The position numbers were made by a program, and so were the translations under genes. From NCBI GenBank assembly GCA_949285145.1, contig CASDXQ010000007.1, positions 35,532 through 99,531 on the forward strand: 64,000 nucleotides of DNA, given 5' to 3'. The notes beneath the pieces are model-generated. The model was not told where the DNA came from and searched no databases. It saw only the letters and a program-made list of their open reading frames with translations. Numbering within the stretch: position 1 is the first letter of the stretch; each line of letters begins with the position of its first letter. Shown piece after piece: positions 32,033 to 39,969 of the stretch. The stretch is from an uncultured Spirochaetales bacterium. GTDB lineage: Bacteria; Spirochaetota; Spirochaetia; Sphaerochaetales; Sphaerochaetaceae.

Positions 32033-34588
32033 TTGAAAGAAGAGAAGTTCAGAATAAGCGGTATGAGCTGTGCAAGCTGCCAGACTCATATACAGAAAGG
32101 TGTCGGTGATATGCCGGGAATGGAAGTATGCAGCGTTTCTCTCATGAATAACGAAATGCTGTGTCGCTATGACGAAACACAGATTTCCGCTGAAGATATA
32201 GAGAATAAGGTAAGTGATATCGGATACGGTGCCAGCAGCATGGAGAGTGCCGGAAAGGAAAAGTCCGGATACAAAAGCGAATGGGAAGAAAGGCGCAGAA
32301 ACGTTGAGGAAGAACAGAATGGAATGCGGAAAAGACTTGTCTGGTCGCTCATCATACTGGTTCCTCTTCTGTATCTTGCAATGGGTCATATGGTCGGTCT
32401 TCCCGTTCCTTCTGTCATCTCAGGTCTGGAAAGAAGCCCTGCATTCGCATTCACGCAGCTGCTTCTGACAATTCCTGTGCTCATAATAAACAGGAAATTC
32501 TTTATCGGAGGCCTGAAGGCTCTTTTCAAAAAGAATCCGAACATGGACTCTCTTGTTGCAATCGGCTCCGGTTCTGCCTTCCTTTATGGAATATATGTGA
32601 TATATGAAATGCTTTTTGCCCTTGCTGAAGGTGATATGGCTTCGCTCCGGCATTTTTCGCATCTGCTCTATTTCGAGTCTTCAGCAACGATTCTGACCCT
32701 CGTCACGGTCGGAAAGTACATGGAGGCAAAGTCGAAAGCAAGAACAAGCAGTGCTCTTTCAAAGCTTGTCGATCTGACACCGGGCAAGGCGAGAATTCTG
32801 AAGGACGGTGTTGAAGTCGAAGTGAACAGCGAGGATATCAAGGTTGGAGACATTGTCATCATCCGTCCCGGCGAGACGATTCCCGTCGACGGTCATGTAG
32901 TCAGCGGAAACGGATATGTGGATCAGAGTTCCATTACCGGTGAAAGCATTCCAGTTGAAGTGAGCGAGGGCTCACAGGTCATATCAGCAACGATAAACAG
33001 GAACGGAAGCTTCAATTTCAGGGCAGAGAGAGTGGGTGAGGATACAACTATCAGCCAGATCATCCATCTTGTGGATGATGCCTCAAACACAAAGGCTCCG
33101 ATTGCCCGTCTTGCAGACAAGGTCGCCTATTATTTTGTTCCCTCTGTAATACTGATCGCGCTTGTCACTCTTGCCTCCTGGCTTGTTGCCGGATACGGAT
33201 TTGAGTTTGCATTCAATACCGCCATTTCCGTACTTGTGATTTCATGCCCGTGTGCGCTCGGCCTTGCAACGCCGGTTGCAATAATGGTTGCCACAGGCAA
33301 GGGAGCTGAAAGCGGTGTTCTCATCAAAAGCGCTGAGGCGCTTGAACATCTCAGGTCCTGTGACACTGTCGTGATGGACAAGACCGGAACCATCACAACA
33401 GGACACATGAGTGTTGCGTCTGTGGTATCGCTTGATCCTTCGCTGAGTGAGGATGATGTGCTGATGCTGCTTGCCAGTCTTGAGAAAGGCAGCGAACATC
33501 CTTTAGGCCGCGCAGTGGTCGAAAGCGCTCTGGACAGAGGTATCATTCTTAAAAACGCTGATGATTTCATTTCTGTATTCGGCCGCGGCGTTGAAGGTGT
33601 GCTGGATGGACGGAAACTTTATGCGGGAAACATCAGATTCCTCAGGGAAAACGGTTATGAAGAGAAAGGAAATGAGATGGATCATGTAAGAAAAGCCTGT
33701 ACACCGATATTCCTTTCCGATGGCAGAAATCTGCTCGGTGCGGTAAGCATTTCCGATACTGTGAGAAGTGACAGCAGGCGTGCAATCGCAATGCTGAAGG
33801 ATATGGGACTTGATGTCATCATGCTGACAGGAGACGGAAGAAGAAGTGCTGAAAGCGTTGCCGCGGATGTAGGTGTCACCTCCGTGATCTCCGATGTCCT
33901 TCCGCAGAACAAGGACAGTGTCATCTTAGATCTCAAGGCAAAGGGAAAGAAGGTGATCATGGTCGGTGACGGAATAAATGATGCACCCTCCCTTGCCCGT
34001 GCGGATGTCGGCATAGCAATCGGTGCCGGTACCGACATCGCGATTGAGGAAAGCGATATAGTGCTTGTAAAGAGTTCTCTTGTGGATGTCGTGAATGCGA
34101 TCAGACTCAGCCGCAGGACAGTCAGGAACATACACGAGAATCTCTTCTGGGCATTCATCTACAACTGTATCGGCATTCCTCTTGCAGCAGGCGTGCTCTA
34201 TCCTGCATTCGGACTTCTTCTCTCTCCGATGATAGGTTCTCTTGCAATGAGTCTGTCATCCGTGTGCGTTGTCTCAAATGCACTCAGACTGAATTTCTTC
34301 AGGCCGGAGAAAGCTGATGCAGAAGTAAAGGAAGAAAAGAAAACGGAAAAGAAAATAGAAGGAGAAAACAAGATGAAGAAAGAACTTTCGATTGAAGGAA
34401 TGATGTGTGGCAACTGTGTGAAGCATGTTGACAAGGCACTCAGAGGTGTTGATGGTGTTGCTGATGCTGCAGTCTCACTGGAAGGAAAGAATGCGGTCGT
34501 GACACTTGACAAGGATGTGTCTGATGAGGTTCTAAAGGCGGCTGTCACTGAGGAAGGTTATGAGGTAACTTCAGTGAAAACACTTTAA
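32033..34588 (+). CDS. copA: Copper-exporting P1B-type ATPase with N- and C-terminal metal-binding domains
   Basis: 851 aa inner-membrane pump for Cu(I) efflux. Order: HMA domain with GMSCASC (residues about 9-15), a linker, membrane helices, TGES actuator loop, intramembrane CPC at about 405, phosphorylation site DKTGT at about 449, ATP-binding HP (SEHPLG) and GDGINDAP. After the last helices an acidic/Lys linker leads to a second HMA domain with GMMCGNC at about 789, which is unusual at this end. TTG start with AGGGGGTGA. Within the linker a GAAGGAGA site precedes an in-frame ATG at 34373, which could release the last 71 residues as a CopZ-like chaperone. Confidence 0.93.
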   Translation: MKEEKFRISGMSCASCQTHIQKGVGDMPGMEVCSVSLMNNEMLCRYDETQISAEDIENKVSDIGYGASSMESAGKEKSGYKSEWEERRRNVEEEQNGMRKRLVWSLIILVPLLYLAMGHMVGLPVPSVISGLERSPAFAFTQLLLTIPVLIINRKFFIGGLKALFKKNPNMDSLVAIGSGSAFLYGIYVIYEMLFALAEGDMASLRHFSHLLYFESSATILTLVTVGKYMEAKSKARTSSALSKLVDLTPGKARILKDGVEVEVNSEDIKVGDIVIIRPGETIPVDGHVVSGNGYVDQSSITGESIPVEVSEGSQVISATINRNGSFNFRAERVGEDTTISQIIHLVDDASNTKAPIARLADKVAYYFVPSVILIALVTLASWLVAGYGFEFAFNTAISVLVISCPCALGLATPVAIMVATGKGAESGVLIKSAEALEHLRSCDTVVMDKTGTITTGHMSVASVVSLDPSLSEDDVLMLLASLEKGSEHPLGRAVVESALDRGIILKNADDFISVFGRGVEGVLDGRKLYAGNIRFLRENGYEEKGNEMDHVRKACTPIFLSDGRNLLGAVSISDTVRSDSRRAIAMLKDMGLDVIMLTGDGRRSAESVAADVGVTSVISDVLPQNKDSVILDLKAKGKKVIMVGDGINDAPSLARADVGIAIGAGTDIAIEESDIVLVKSSLVDVVNAIRLSRRTVRNIHENLFWAFIYNCIGIPLAAGVLYPAFGLLLSPMIGSLAMSLSSVCVVSNALRLNFFRPEKADAEVKEEKKTEKKIEGENKMKKELSIEGMMCGNCVKHVDKALRGVDGVADAAVSLEGKNAVVTLDKDVSDEVLKAAVTEEGYEVTSVKTL

Positions 34589-34640
34589 TGTTTACAGCGC
34601 AACGAGATGATAAAAAGTTGAAAAAATAGTCTGAAAACTA

Positions 34641-34669
34641 TTGAATAAAATTCCGTTTTCGCTTAGTAT
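34641..34669 (+). promoter_or_regulatory. tRNA-Asn promoter
   Basis: TTGAAT (34641-34646), 17-nt spacer, TAGTAT (34664-34669). Confidence 0.65.
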
Positions 34670-34690
34670 TTTCATCGTTGCGTTAAGCAT

Positions 34691-34763
34691 TCCCCTTTAG
34701 CTCAGTCGGTAGAGCAGCGGACTGTTAATCCGCCTGTCGCAAGTTCAAATCTTGCAGGGGGAG
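34691..34763 (+). tRNA. tRNA-Asn (anticodon GTT)
   Basis: Acceptor TCCCCTT (34691-34697) pairs AGGGGGA (34756-34762, one T-G pair), discriminator G. The anticodon arm CGGAC..GTT..GTCCG-type loop reads GTT; the T arm is TGCAAG TTCAAAT CTTGCA. No encoded CCA. Confidence 0.95.
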
Positions 34764-34767
34764 CGAT

Positions 34768-34799
34768 CGAAAGGCATTCTGGAAACAGGATGCCTTTCC
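34768..34799 (+). terminator. Probable terminator after tRNA-Asn
   Basis: Hairpin with arms AAAGGCATTCTG and CAGGATGCCTTT (one mismatch) around GAAA; the T tract is short (CCTGTTTTC), so read-through into the DUF3795 gene is possible. Confidence 0.65.
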
Positions 34800-34827
34800 T
34801 GTTTTCAGGAGGTATGGAGGTCTTAAC

Positions 34828-35205
34828 GTGAAAAGGGAACTTGGAATTGCCAGATGCGGTCTTGCCTGCTGTTTGTGCTCTGAAAATGCCACATGCCGCG
34901 GCTGTAATTCAGGTGATTGTCCTGACAAAGACTGGTGTGAAAACAGAAAATGCTCATCTGAAAAAGGCATTGACCATTGCTTTGACTGTCCTGAAGCAGA
35001 GTGCAGAAAGGGAATGCTTTCCAAAATCAAACCGTATGGCTTTTCTCTGTTTGCACATAGATATGGAGATGAAAAGCTTCTTGACTGTCTGGAACGTAAT
35101 GAGAAAGATGGGGTGGTGTATCACCGGGAAGGTATCACAGGGGACTATGATGATTTCACTGACGCGGAAGAACTTGTTTCATTCATATTGAATGGCAGAA
35201 AATGA
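34828..35205 (+). CDS. Cysteine-rich DUF3795 family protein
   Basis: 125 aa with 13 cysteines in the first 75 residues, in close pairs (CGLACCLC, CRGCNSGDC, CENRKC, CFDCPEAEC), a layout typical of DUF3795 proteins and suggestive of zinc or iron-sulfur binding. The C-terminal third is ordinary (SLFAHRYGDEKLLDCLERN). It starts with GTG at 34828. The stop overlaps the next ATG, so it is coupled to an acetyltransferase. Function unknown. Confidence 0.75.
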   Translation: MKRELGIARCGLACCLCSENATCRGCNSGDCPDKDWCENRKCSSEKGIDHCFDCPEAECRKGMLSKIKPYGFSLFAHRYGDEKLLDCLERNEKDGVVYHREGITGDYDDFTDAEELVSFILNGRK

Positions 35206-35636
35206 TCCGTCTTGTATCTCAGGGGAGAATGATGAGAGCGAATATAGTAAGAAGCAATGAAGATGAGTGCCGCCTCATTCATGAATGTCTTCAGGATTAC
35301 AACAGGAAATACATGGACAATGGAAAGGATTATTCCTTTCATATTGAGCTTGATGGCGTAATCGCGGCAGGCATTGTGGCAGAGAGTGTTGAGGATACCC
35401 TTGAAATTTCCTATCTGTTTGTCAGAAGTGAATACAGGGGAAGCGGACTGGGAACCAAGCTGGTCTGTCATGTCGAGAGTCTTGCAAAGGAAAACGGAAT
35501 AAAGCGAATTCTTCTTAATACATACAGCTTTCAGGCTCCAGATTTTTACCGCTATCTCGGGTACAGGGAGATTCTGTGCATTGATCCTGTATTCGGTGTT
35601 CACAGACAGCACTATTTTGTAAAAGAACTGCAATAA
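35202..35636 (+). CDS. GNAT-family N-acetyltransferase
   Basis: 144 aa. The GNAT core is visible as ISYLFVRSEYRGSGLGTKLV (motif A, acetyl-CoA pyrophosphate loop) followed by RILLNTYSFQAPDFYRYLGY (motif B). The start at 35202 overlaps the DUF3795 stop (ATGA); in-frame ATGs at 35229 and 35232 lie behind CAGGGGAGA and are realistic alternatives. The substrate (protein, small amine or antibiotic) cannot be deduced. Confidence 0.82.
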   Translation: MIRLVSQGRMMRANIVRSNEDECRLIHECLQDYNRKYMDNGKDYSFHIELDGVIAAGIVAESVEDTLEISYLFVRSEYRGSGLGTKLVCHVESLAKENGIKRILLNTYSFQAPDFYRYLGYREILCIDPVFGVHRQHYFVKELQ

Positions 35637-35668
35637 AAAGCGGCCTGTGAAAAGCCGCTTTCCAAATA
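35637..35668. terminator. Bidirectional terminator
   Basis: Stem AAGCGGC/GCCGCTT with flanking A (left) and T (right) tracts, between convergent acetyltransferase and dpaL genes. Confidence 0.75.
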
Positions 35669-35687
35669 ATATGAGAGAGGAGATGGA

Positions 35688-36935
35688 TCAGCGTTCCGTC
35701 CAGTAGTCCTGAGGCACCTGGTCACAGCCGTCCCACAGGATCTGGCGGAAATGGACAGGATCAGTGTTTCCTTCACTGTTTATGAAAAGAATCCTGCTGT
35801 TTGAGTCAATTCCGAGATGCTTTATGAGTTCACCGCAGGCTTCTTTCTCATTCATCATTGAGTAGAAGGCACCAAGTCCTACAGCTCCGGATTCCCCGCT
35901 GATCACGAACGGATCTCCCTTGAGAGGGGTGGCAAGGATTCTCATGCCGCGTGCCGCGATGTAGTCAGGTACTTTGATGAAGGCATCAACAAGCGGCCAG
36001 AGAACATCCCATGCAATACCGGAAGGTTCTCCGCAGGCAAGACCTGCCATGATTGTGTCAAGATCTCCTGTGACATTGTGAGGCTGTCCGTCCCCGACTT
36101 CCGCAGAGAGGTAAAGACATGCGGCTTTGTCCGGTTCCACAACAACGAACTTCGGCAGATCATTCTTGAAGAGGGAAGCATAGAAACCTATTACCGATGC
36201 TGCAAGTGCACCGACACCGGCCTGTACGAATATGTGTGTGGGTCTTTCAATTCCCATTCCTGCAAACTGTTCCTGAGCTTCAAGCAGCATTGTTGTGTAT
36301 CCCTGCATGATCCAGGTGGGAACTTCCGTGTAACCTGCCCATGAGGTATCTGAGATTATTATCCAGCCGTTGTCGCGGGCATCTTCGGCAACCTGACGTA
36401 CCGCATCATCATAATTGCCGTCAACGACAGTCACATTCGCACCGAACATCCTGATTGCGTCAATGCGGGCCTGGCTTGTTTCCTTATGGACATAGATGTT
36501 GCACTTGTGACCCAGCATCCTGCTTGCCCATGCGATGCCCTTGCCGTGATTGCCGTCGGTTGCGCTTGCAAAGGTGAGTGTTCCTGTCATATCATGGCAT
36601 TCCTTGCTGATGAGGAATTTGTAAGTCATCTCTTCGTCGCTGAGGCCCAGTCTTTTCTGCAGATACCGGAAGATTGCAAATGAACCTCCCATAGCCTTGA
36701 AGCTGTTGAGTTCAAGACGCTGTGATTCGTCTTTCACATAGATTCCCTCAACACCGAGCATCTGTGCAAGCTCGGAAAGAGAGCACAGCGGTGTCTGGCG
36801 GAAGGATGGAAGCTGTCTGTGGAAATGTCTGGCTTTTCTTGCTGTTTCTACATTGAAAAGATTGTCCGCATGCCATATCTCATGGCTGGGGTTTCTGAGT
36901 ATCCAGCTGAAATCAGGGGAAAGTATTCTGCTCAT
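35688..36935 (-). CDS. dpaL: Diaminopropionate ammonia-lyase
   Basis: PLP enzyme that splits 2,3-diaminopropionate into pyruvate and ammonia. The PLP lysine is in ELNSFKAMGGSFA; the asparagine loop ATDGNHGKGIAW and the SEGNTDP end are family features; 415 aa, normal for DpaL/YgeX. ATG 36935 is preferred to 36941 because AAGGA is then 8 nt away. It is a stand-alone gene with its own promoter. In E. coli the relative ygeX lies in a purine/diaminopropionate catabolic cluster; no such partners are here. Confidence 0.9.
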   Translation of the reverse strand: MSRILSPDFSWILRNPSHEIWHADNLFNVETARKARHFHRQLPSFRQTPLCSLSELAQMLGVEGIYVKDESQRLELNSFKAMGGSFAIFRYLQKRLGLSDEEMTYKFLISKECHDMTGTLTFASATDGNHGKGIAWASRMLGHKCNIYVHKETSQARIDAIRMFGANVTVVDGNYDDAVRQVAEDARDNGWIIISDTSWAGYTEVPTWIMQGYTTMLLEAQEQFAGMGIERPTHIFVQAGVGALAASVIGFYASLFKNDLPKFVVVEPDKAACLYLSAEVGDGQPHNVTGDLDTIMAGLACGEPSGIAWDVLWPLVDAFIKVPDYIAARGMRILATPLKGDPFVISGESGAVGLGAFYSMMNEKEACGELIKHLGIDSNSRILFINSEGNTDPVHFRQILWDGCDQVPQDYWTER

Positions 36936-36970
36936 AATCATGTTCCTTGTATTTGATTCTCTATGTTTTC

Positions 36971-36999
36971 ACTATATGGCCTTTTGCAACAAAAGACAA
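36971..36999 (-). promoter_or_regulatory. dpaL promoter
   Basis: On the minus strand TTGTCT (36994-36999), 17-nt spacer, TATAGT (36971-36976). Confidence 0.65.
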
Positions 37000-37040
37000 C
37001 AGATTGTTTCGTTGTGTCCGCATTTTGCAGGCTGATATGA

Positions 37041-37066
37041 AAAAGCCTCCGCATTTTTGCGGAGGC
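37041..37066 (-). terminator. galE terminator
   Basis: Stem GCCTCCGC/GCGGAGGC (37045-37052/37059-37066) with a 6-nt loop; followed on the minus strand by TTTTT. Confidence 0.9.
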
Positions 37067-37091
37067 CGTGCACAGCATTATCGCTTCTGTC

Positions 37092-38084
37092 TTATACTTC
37101 CTTTCCCTGTGCCTGGAGATTTGCCTTGTAGACATTCCATGTGGAGGAGATGATCGTGTCAAGGTCGGAGTAGTGAGCCTTCCAGCCGAGAAGATCATAG
37201 GCCATCTTGCTGGATGCGACAAGCTTTGCGGGATCGCCCGGACGGCGTGCGACGATTTCAGCCGGGATAGGCTTTCCTGTGATTCTTCTGGAAGCTTCTA
37301 CGATCTGCTTTACGGAAAGACCTGTCTCGGAACCGAGTCCTACGATGAGATCCTTGTTCTGCTTCATGATGTAGTCAGCAGCTCTTACATGTGCATCAGC
37401 AAGGTCAGTCACATGTACATAGTCTCTGACGCCTGTACCGTCGATTGTGTCATAGTCGTCACCGAAGATGAGGACGTTCGGTCTCATGCCGGCAGCAGCT
37501 TCCATTACGACAGGAATGAGGTTTGCGGGATTCTTCTCAAGGCCGAGCATTCTTCCGTTTACATCATAACCTGCTGCATTGAAGTAGCGCAGTGCGGCAA
37601 AGCGGAGGTTCTTGAGCTTTGAATACCACTTCAGGTTCTCTTCGATGCAGAGTTTTGTATAGCCGTAATAGTTCTCCGGATTTGTCGGATGCTTCTCATC
37701 AATCGGCAGATACTGCGGCTCACCGAAAGTCGCGGCAGAGGATGAGAGAATGAAGTTCATGCAGCCGGCGGCAACACATTCCGTGATCACGATGAGAGCA
37801 CCTGTGATGTTGTTCTCGCTGTATTTCTCAGGCTTGATCATGCTTTCTCCTGCTGCCTTGAAAGCTGCAAGGAACACCGCACAGTCCCAGCCTTTGGAGA
37901 GAACTTCTCTGACTCTCTGTCTGTCAAGAATGTCGCCTTCGAAGAATTCAGCATCCTTTGAGACATTTGACCTCAGTCCTGATGAAAGGTTGTCGTAGAT
38001 ACCGACATGGTCTCCTCTGTCCATGAATGCCATTGCAACGTGTGTACCGATATAGCCGGCACCGCCAAATAAGAGTACTTTCAT
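37092..38084 (-). CDS. galE: UDP-glucose 4-epimerase
   Basis: NAD-dependent epimerase interconverting UDP-glucose and UDP-galactose. The Rossmann start is MKVLLFGGAGYIGTHVA; SSAATFGEP and the catalytic YGYTKLCIE (Tyr-x-x-x-Lys) follow; RYFNAAG and RRPGDPAKLVA complete the family. 330 aa. The start at 38084 has GGAGAAGGA upstream. It is 16 nt after the phosphohexomutase gene, a natural partnership in supplying sugar nucleotides for surface glycans. Confidence 0.93.
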   Translation of the reverse strand: MKVLLFGGAGYIGTHVAMAFMDRGDHVGIYDNLSSGLRSNVSKDAEFFEGDILDRQRVREVLSKGWDCAVFLAAFKAAGESMIKPEKYSENNITGALIVITECVAAGCMNFILSSSAATFGEPQYLPIDEKHPTNPENYYGYTKLCIEENLKWYSKLKNLRFAALRYFNAAGYDVNGRMLGLEKNPANLIPVVMEAAAGMRPNVLIFGDDYDTIDGTGVRDYVHVTDLADAHVRAADYIMKQNKDLIVGLGSETGLSVKQIVEASRRITGKPIPAEIVARRPGDPAKLVASSKMAYDLLGWKAHYSDLDTIISSTWNVYKANLQAQGKEV

Positions 38085-38100
38085 TTTTTCCTTCTCCTCT

Positions 38101-39450
38101 TTAGTTGAATCTATGTATGATTGATGATATCTCATCCATCTTTTCCTTTAACAGTATAGCATCTTTTGCTTCACATACTATTCTCAGATACGGCTCTGTG
38201 TTGCTTTTCCTCACATTGAACCACCAGGAAGGGAACTCTATGCGCCAGCCGTCAAAGTCGAGAATCTTTTCAGGTTTCTCCTCTGATGTGAAGAAGGAGA
38301 CAAGCGCATTGATCGCGCCGTCTTTGTCATCAAGAGGGAAATTCACCTCTCCGCTGTTTGCATATGACACGATTTCCTTCATGAATGAGCTGATCGTTTT
38401 TCCTTCTTTCTTGAGGTCTGATGCAACGGAGAGAACGAACAGGGATGCCAGAATGCCGGAGTCGCAGTTCCCGAAGTCGCGGAAGTAGTAATGTCCGGCA
38501 AGCTCGCCTCCGAAGAGGCCGTCGATTTCCCTTATCTTGAGCTTCGCATATGCATGTCCGACTTTCCATGTGGTGACGTGAAAGCCGAGTTTTTCAAGAT
38601 ACCGGGAGGTTGAGCGGCTTGTCCTTATGTCGATCAGGGCATTGCCCGTTATTCCCTTTTTCTTGTAATAATATCCTATAAGTGCCGTGATATAGTCAGG
38701 CTGGATGAAGCTTCCTTCCTCATCGATGAACATGACCCTGTCGGCATCTCCGTCATAAATCACGCCGATATCGCTTCTGTTCTGTTTCACTGCCGCCATG
38801 ATCTGTGCACAGTTCCTCACTTCAAGCGGATTGGGCTCGTGGGCGGGGAATGAACCGTCAAGGGTGTCGTTGATATATTTTATATCCTTCCGGTCTGAGA
38901 GTATGTCCTTTATGACAAGCGCGCTCATTCCGTTTGAGGCATCAATTGTTATCTTCAGATCTGAAAGATCGGGCACGAACTGTCTCTGGTAATCCACATA
39001 TATTTTTCTGAAGGAGGAATAATCCTCAACTTTTCCTTTGTTCCGCACAGGGACGGTTTTTTCCCCATTCACCAGTTTCTCAAGATCCCTGAGACCTGTT
39101 TCCCCTCCTACCGGAAGTGCATCCTTCCTGCTGATTTTCAACCCGTTGTATTGCGGCGGATTGTGGCTTGCTGTTATCTGGACGGATGCATCTGCATCGT
39201 AATACTTTGTCGCATAGTAGACCATAGGTGTTGTGCACAGCCCGAGATCATGCACATCGCATCCGGCATCTGTGATGCCGCTGATGAGCGCATCGTGGAT
39301 CTCGGGACTGGAAAGCCTGACATCGCGTCCGACAAGAACTGTGCTGCAGTTCAGAAGACGTGGAAGGAAAAATCCGATTTTATAAACGGTATCTCTGTCA
39401 AAATCGACATTGTATATTCCTCTGATATCGTAGGCCTTAAATGCTCCCAT
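38101..39450 (-). CDS. Phosphomannomutase / phosphoglucomutase
   Basis: Alpha-D-phosphohexomutase moving phosphate between C1 and C6 of glucose or mannose. The FKAYDIRGIY start, the phosphoserine loop QITASHNPPQYNG, the metal loop YDGDADRVMFID, the sugar loop GGELAGHYYFRD and the phosphate-binding RKSNTEPYLRI near the C-terminus are all intact. 449 aa. It overlaps the upstream hypothetical gene by 14 nt and precedes galE. Glucose or mannose preference cannot be told from sequence. Confidence 0.9.
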   Translation of the reverse strand: MGAFKAYDIRGIYNVDFDRDTVYKIGFFLPRLLNCSTVLVGRDVRLSSPEIHDALISGITDAGCDVHDLGLCTTPMVYYATKYYDADASVQITASHNPPQYNGLKISRKDALPVGGETGLRDLEKLVNGEKTVPVRNKGKVEDYSSFRKIYVDYQRQFVPDLSDLKITIDASNGMSALVIKDILSDRKDIKYINDTLDGSFPAHEPNPLEVRNCAQIMAAVKQNRSDIGVIYDGDADRVMFIDEEGSFIQPDYITALIGYYYKKKGITGNALIDIRTSRSTSRYLEKLGFHVTTWKVGHAYAKLKIREIDGLFGGELAGHYYFRDFGNCDSGILASLFVLSVASDLKKEGKTISSFMKEIVSYANSGEVNFPLDDKDGAINALVSFFTSEEKPEKILDFDGWRIEFPSWWFNVRKSNTEPYLRIVCEAKDAILLKEKMDEISSIIHRFN

Positions 39451-39922
39451 TGCTTTCTCCTCTGAGTTTTGAAAGCGCTGTCATGAATTCCCTGTGGCTT
39501 ATCAATTCAAAATAATAGCACTCCTTTGAATTTAATTCTATCTGAGTGACTACCGGAAAGAACGTCTTCATGAATCTTCCGGCTTCCGTCAGAGGGATTC
39601 TTGATTTCGCACTACAGGTATCTGCAGCCTGTTTTTTCTTCACTCTGTGTATTGTCTTTATCTCTCTGATTTCAATTGCTTTCGAGTATTTTTCATACTT
39701 CACCTGGTTTCTGGGCTTGAGAGTATAGCCCAGAATCTGTGGAAGACGTTCGAAATCCTCGAAGTAAAGCCTGCCGTCATCCGTAAGGCAGAGGAAAACC
39801 CCGTATTCCCTTATTATTCCGCTGTTGTCAGCATACCACGGTGCGAAGGTTCTCCAGCCGATCTTCGCTCCAAGAGATGCCTCGATTCCATTAATGAATT
39901 CAACTGCTTCCTGACTATCCAA
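39437..39922 (-). CDS. Conserved-looking hypothetical protein
   Basis: 161 aa, no signal peptide, no membrane segment. Mixed alpha/beta composition with a YGVFLCLTDDGRLYFEDFER stretch and a basic middle (KTIHRVKKKQ). No family was recognised. It is the first gene of the run with phosphohexomutase and galE (14-nt overlap), so it may act with them or simply share the transcript. Confidence 0.6.
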   Translation of the reverse strand: MDSQEAVEFINGIEASLGAKIGWRTFAPWYADNSGIIREYGVFLCLTDDGRLYFEDFERLPQILGYTLKPRNQVKYEKYSKAIEIREIKTIHRVKKKQAADTCSAKSRIPLTEAGRFMKTFFPVVTQIELNSKECYYFELISHREFMTALSKLRGESNGSI

Positions 39923-39969
39923 CTTATCTACTATCCTTACATCTCTTTTTCCTATAATATTAGCGGGAA

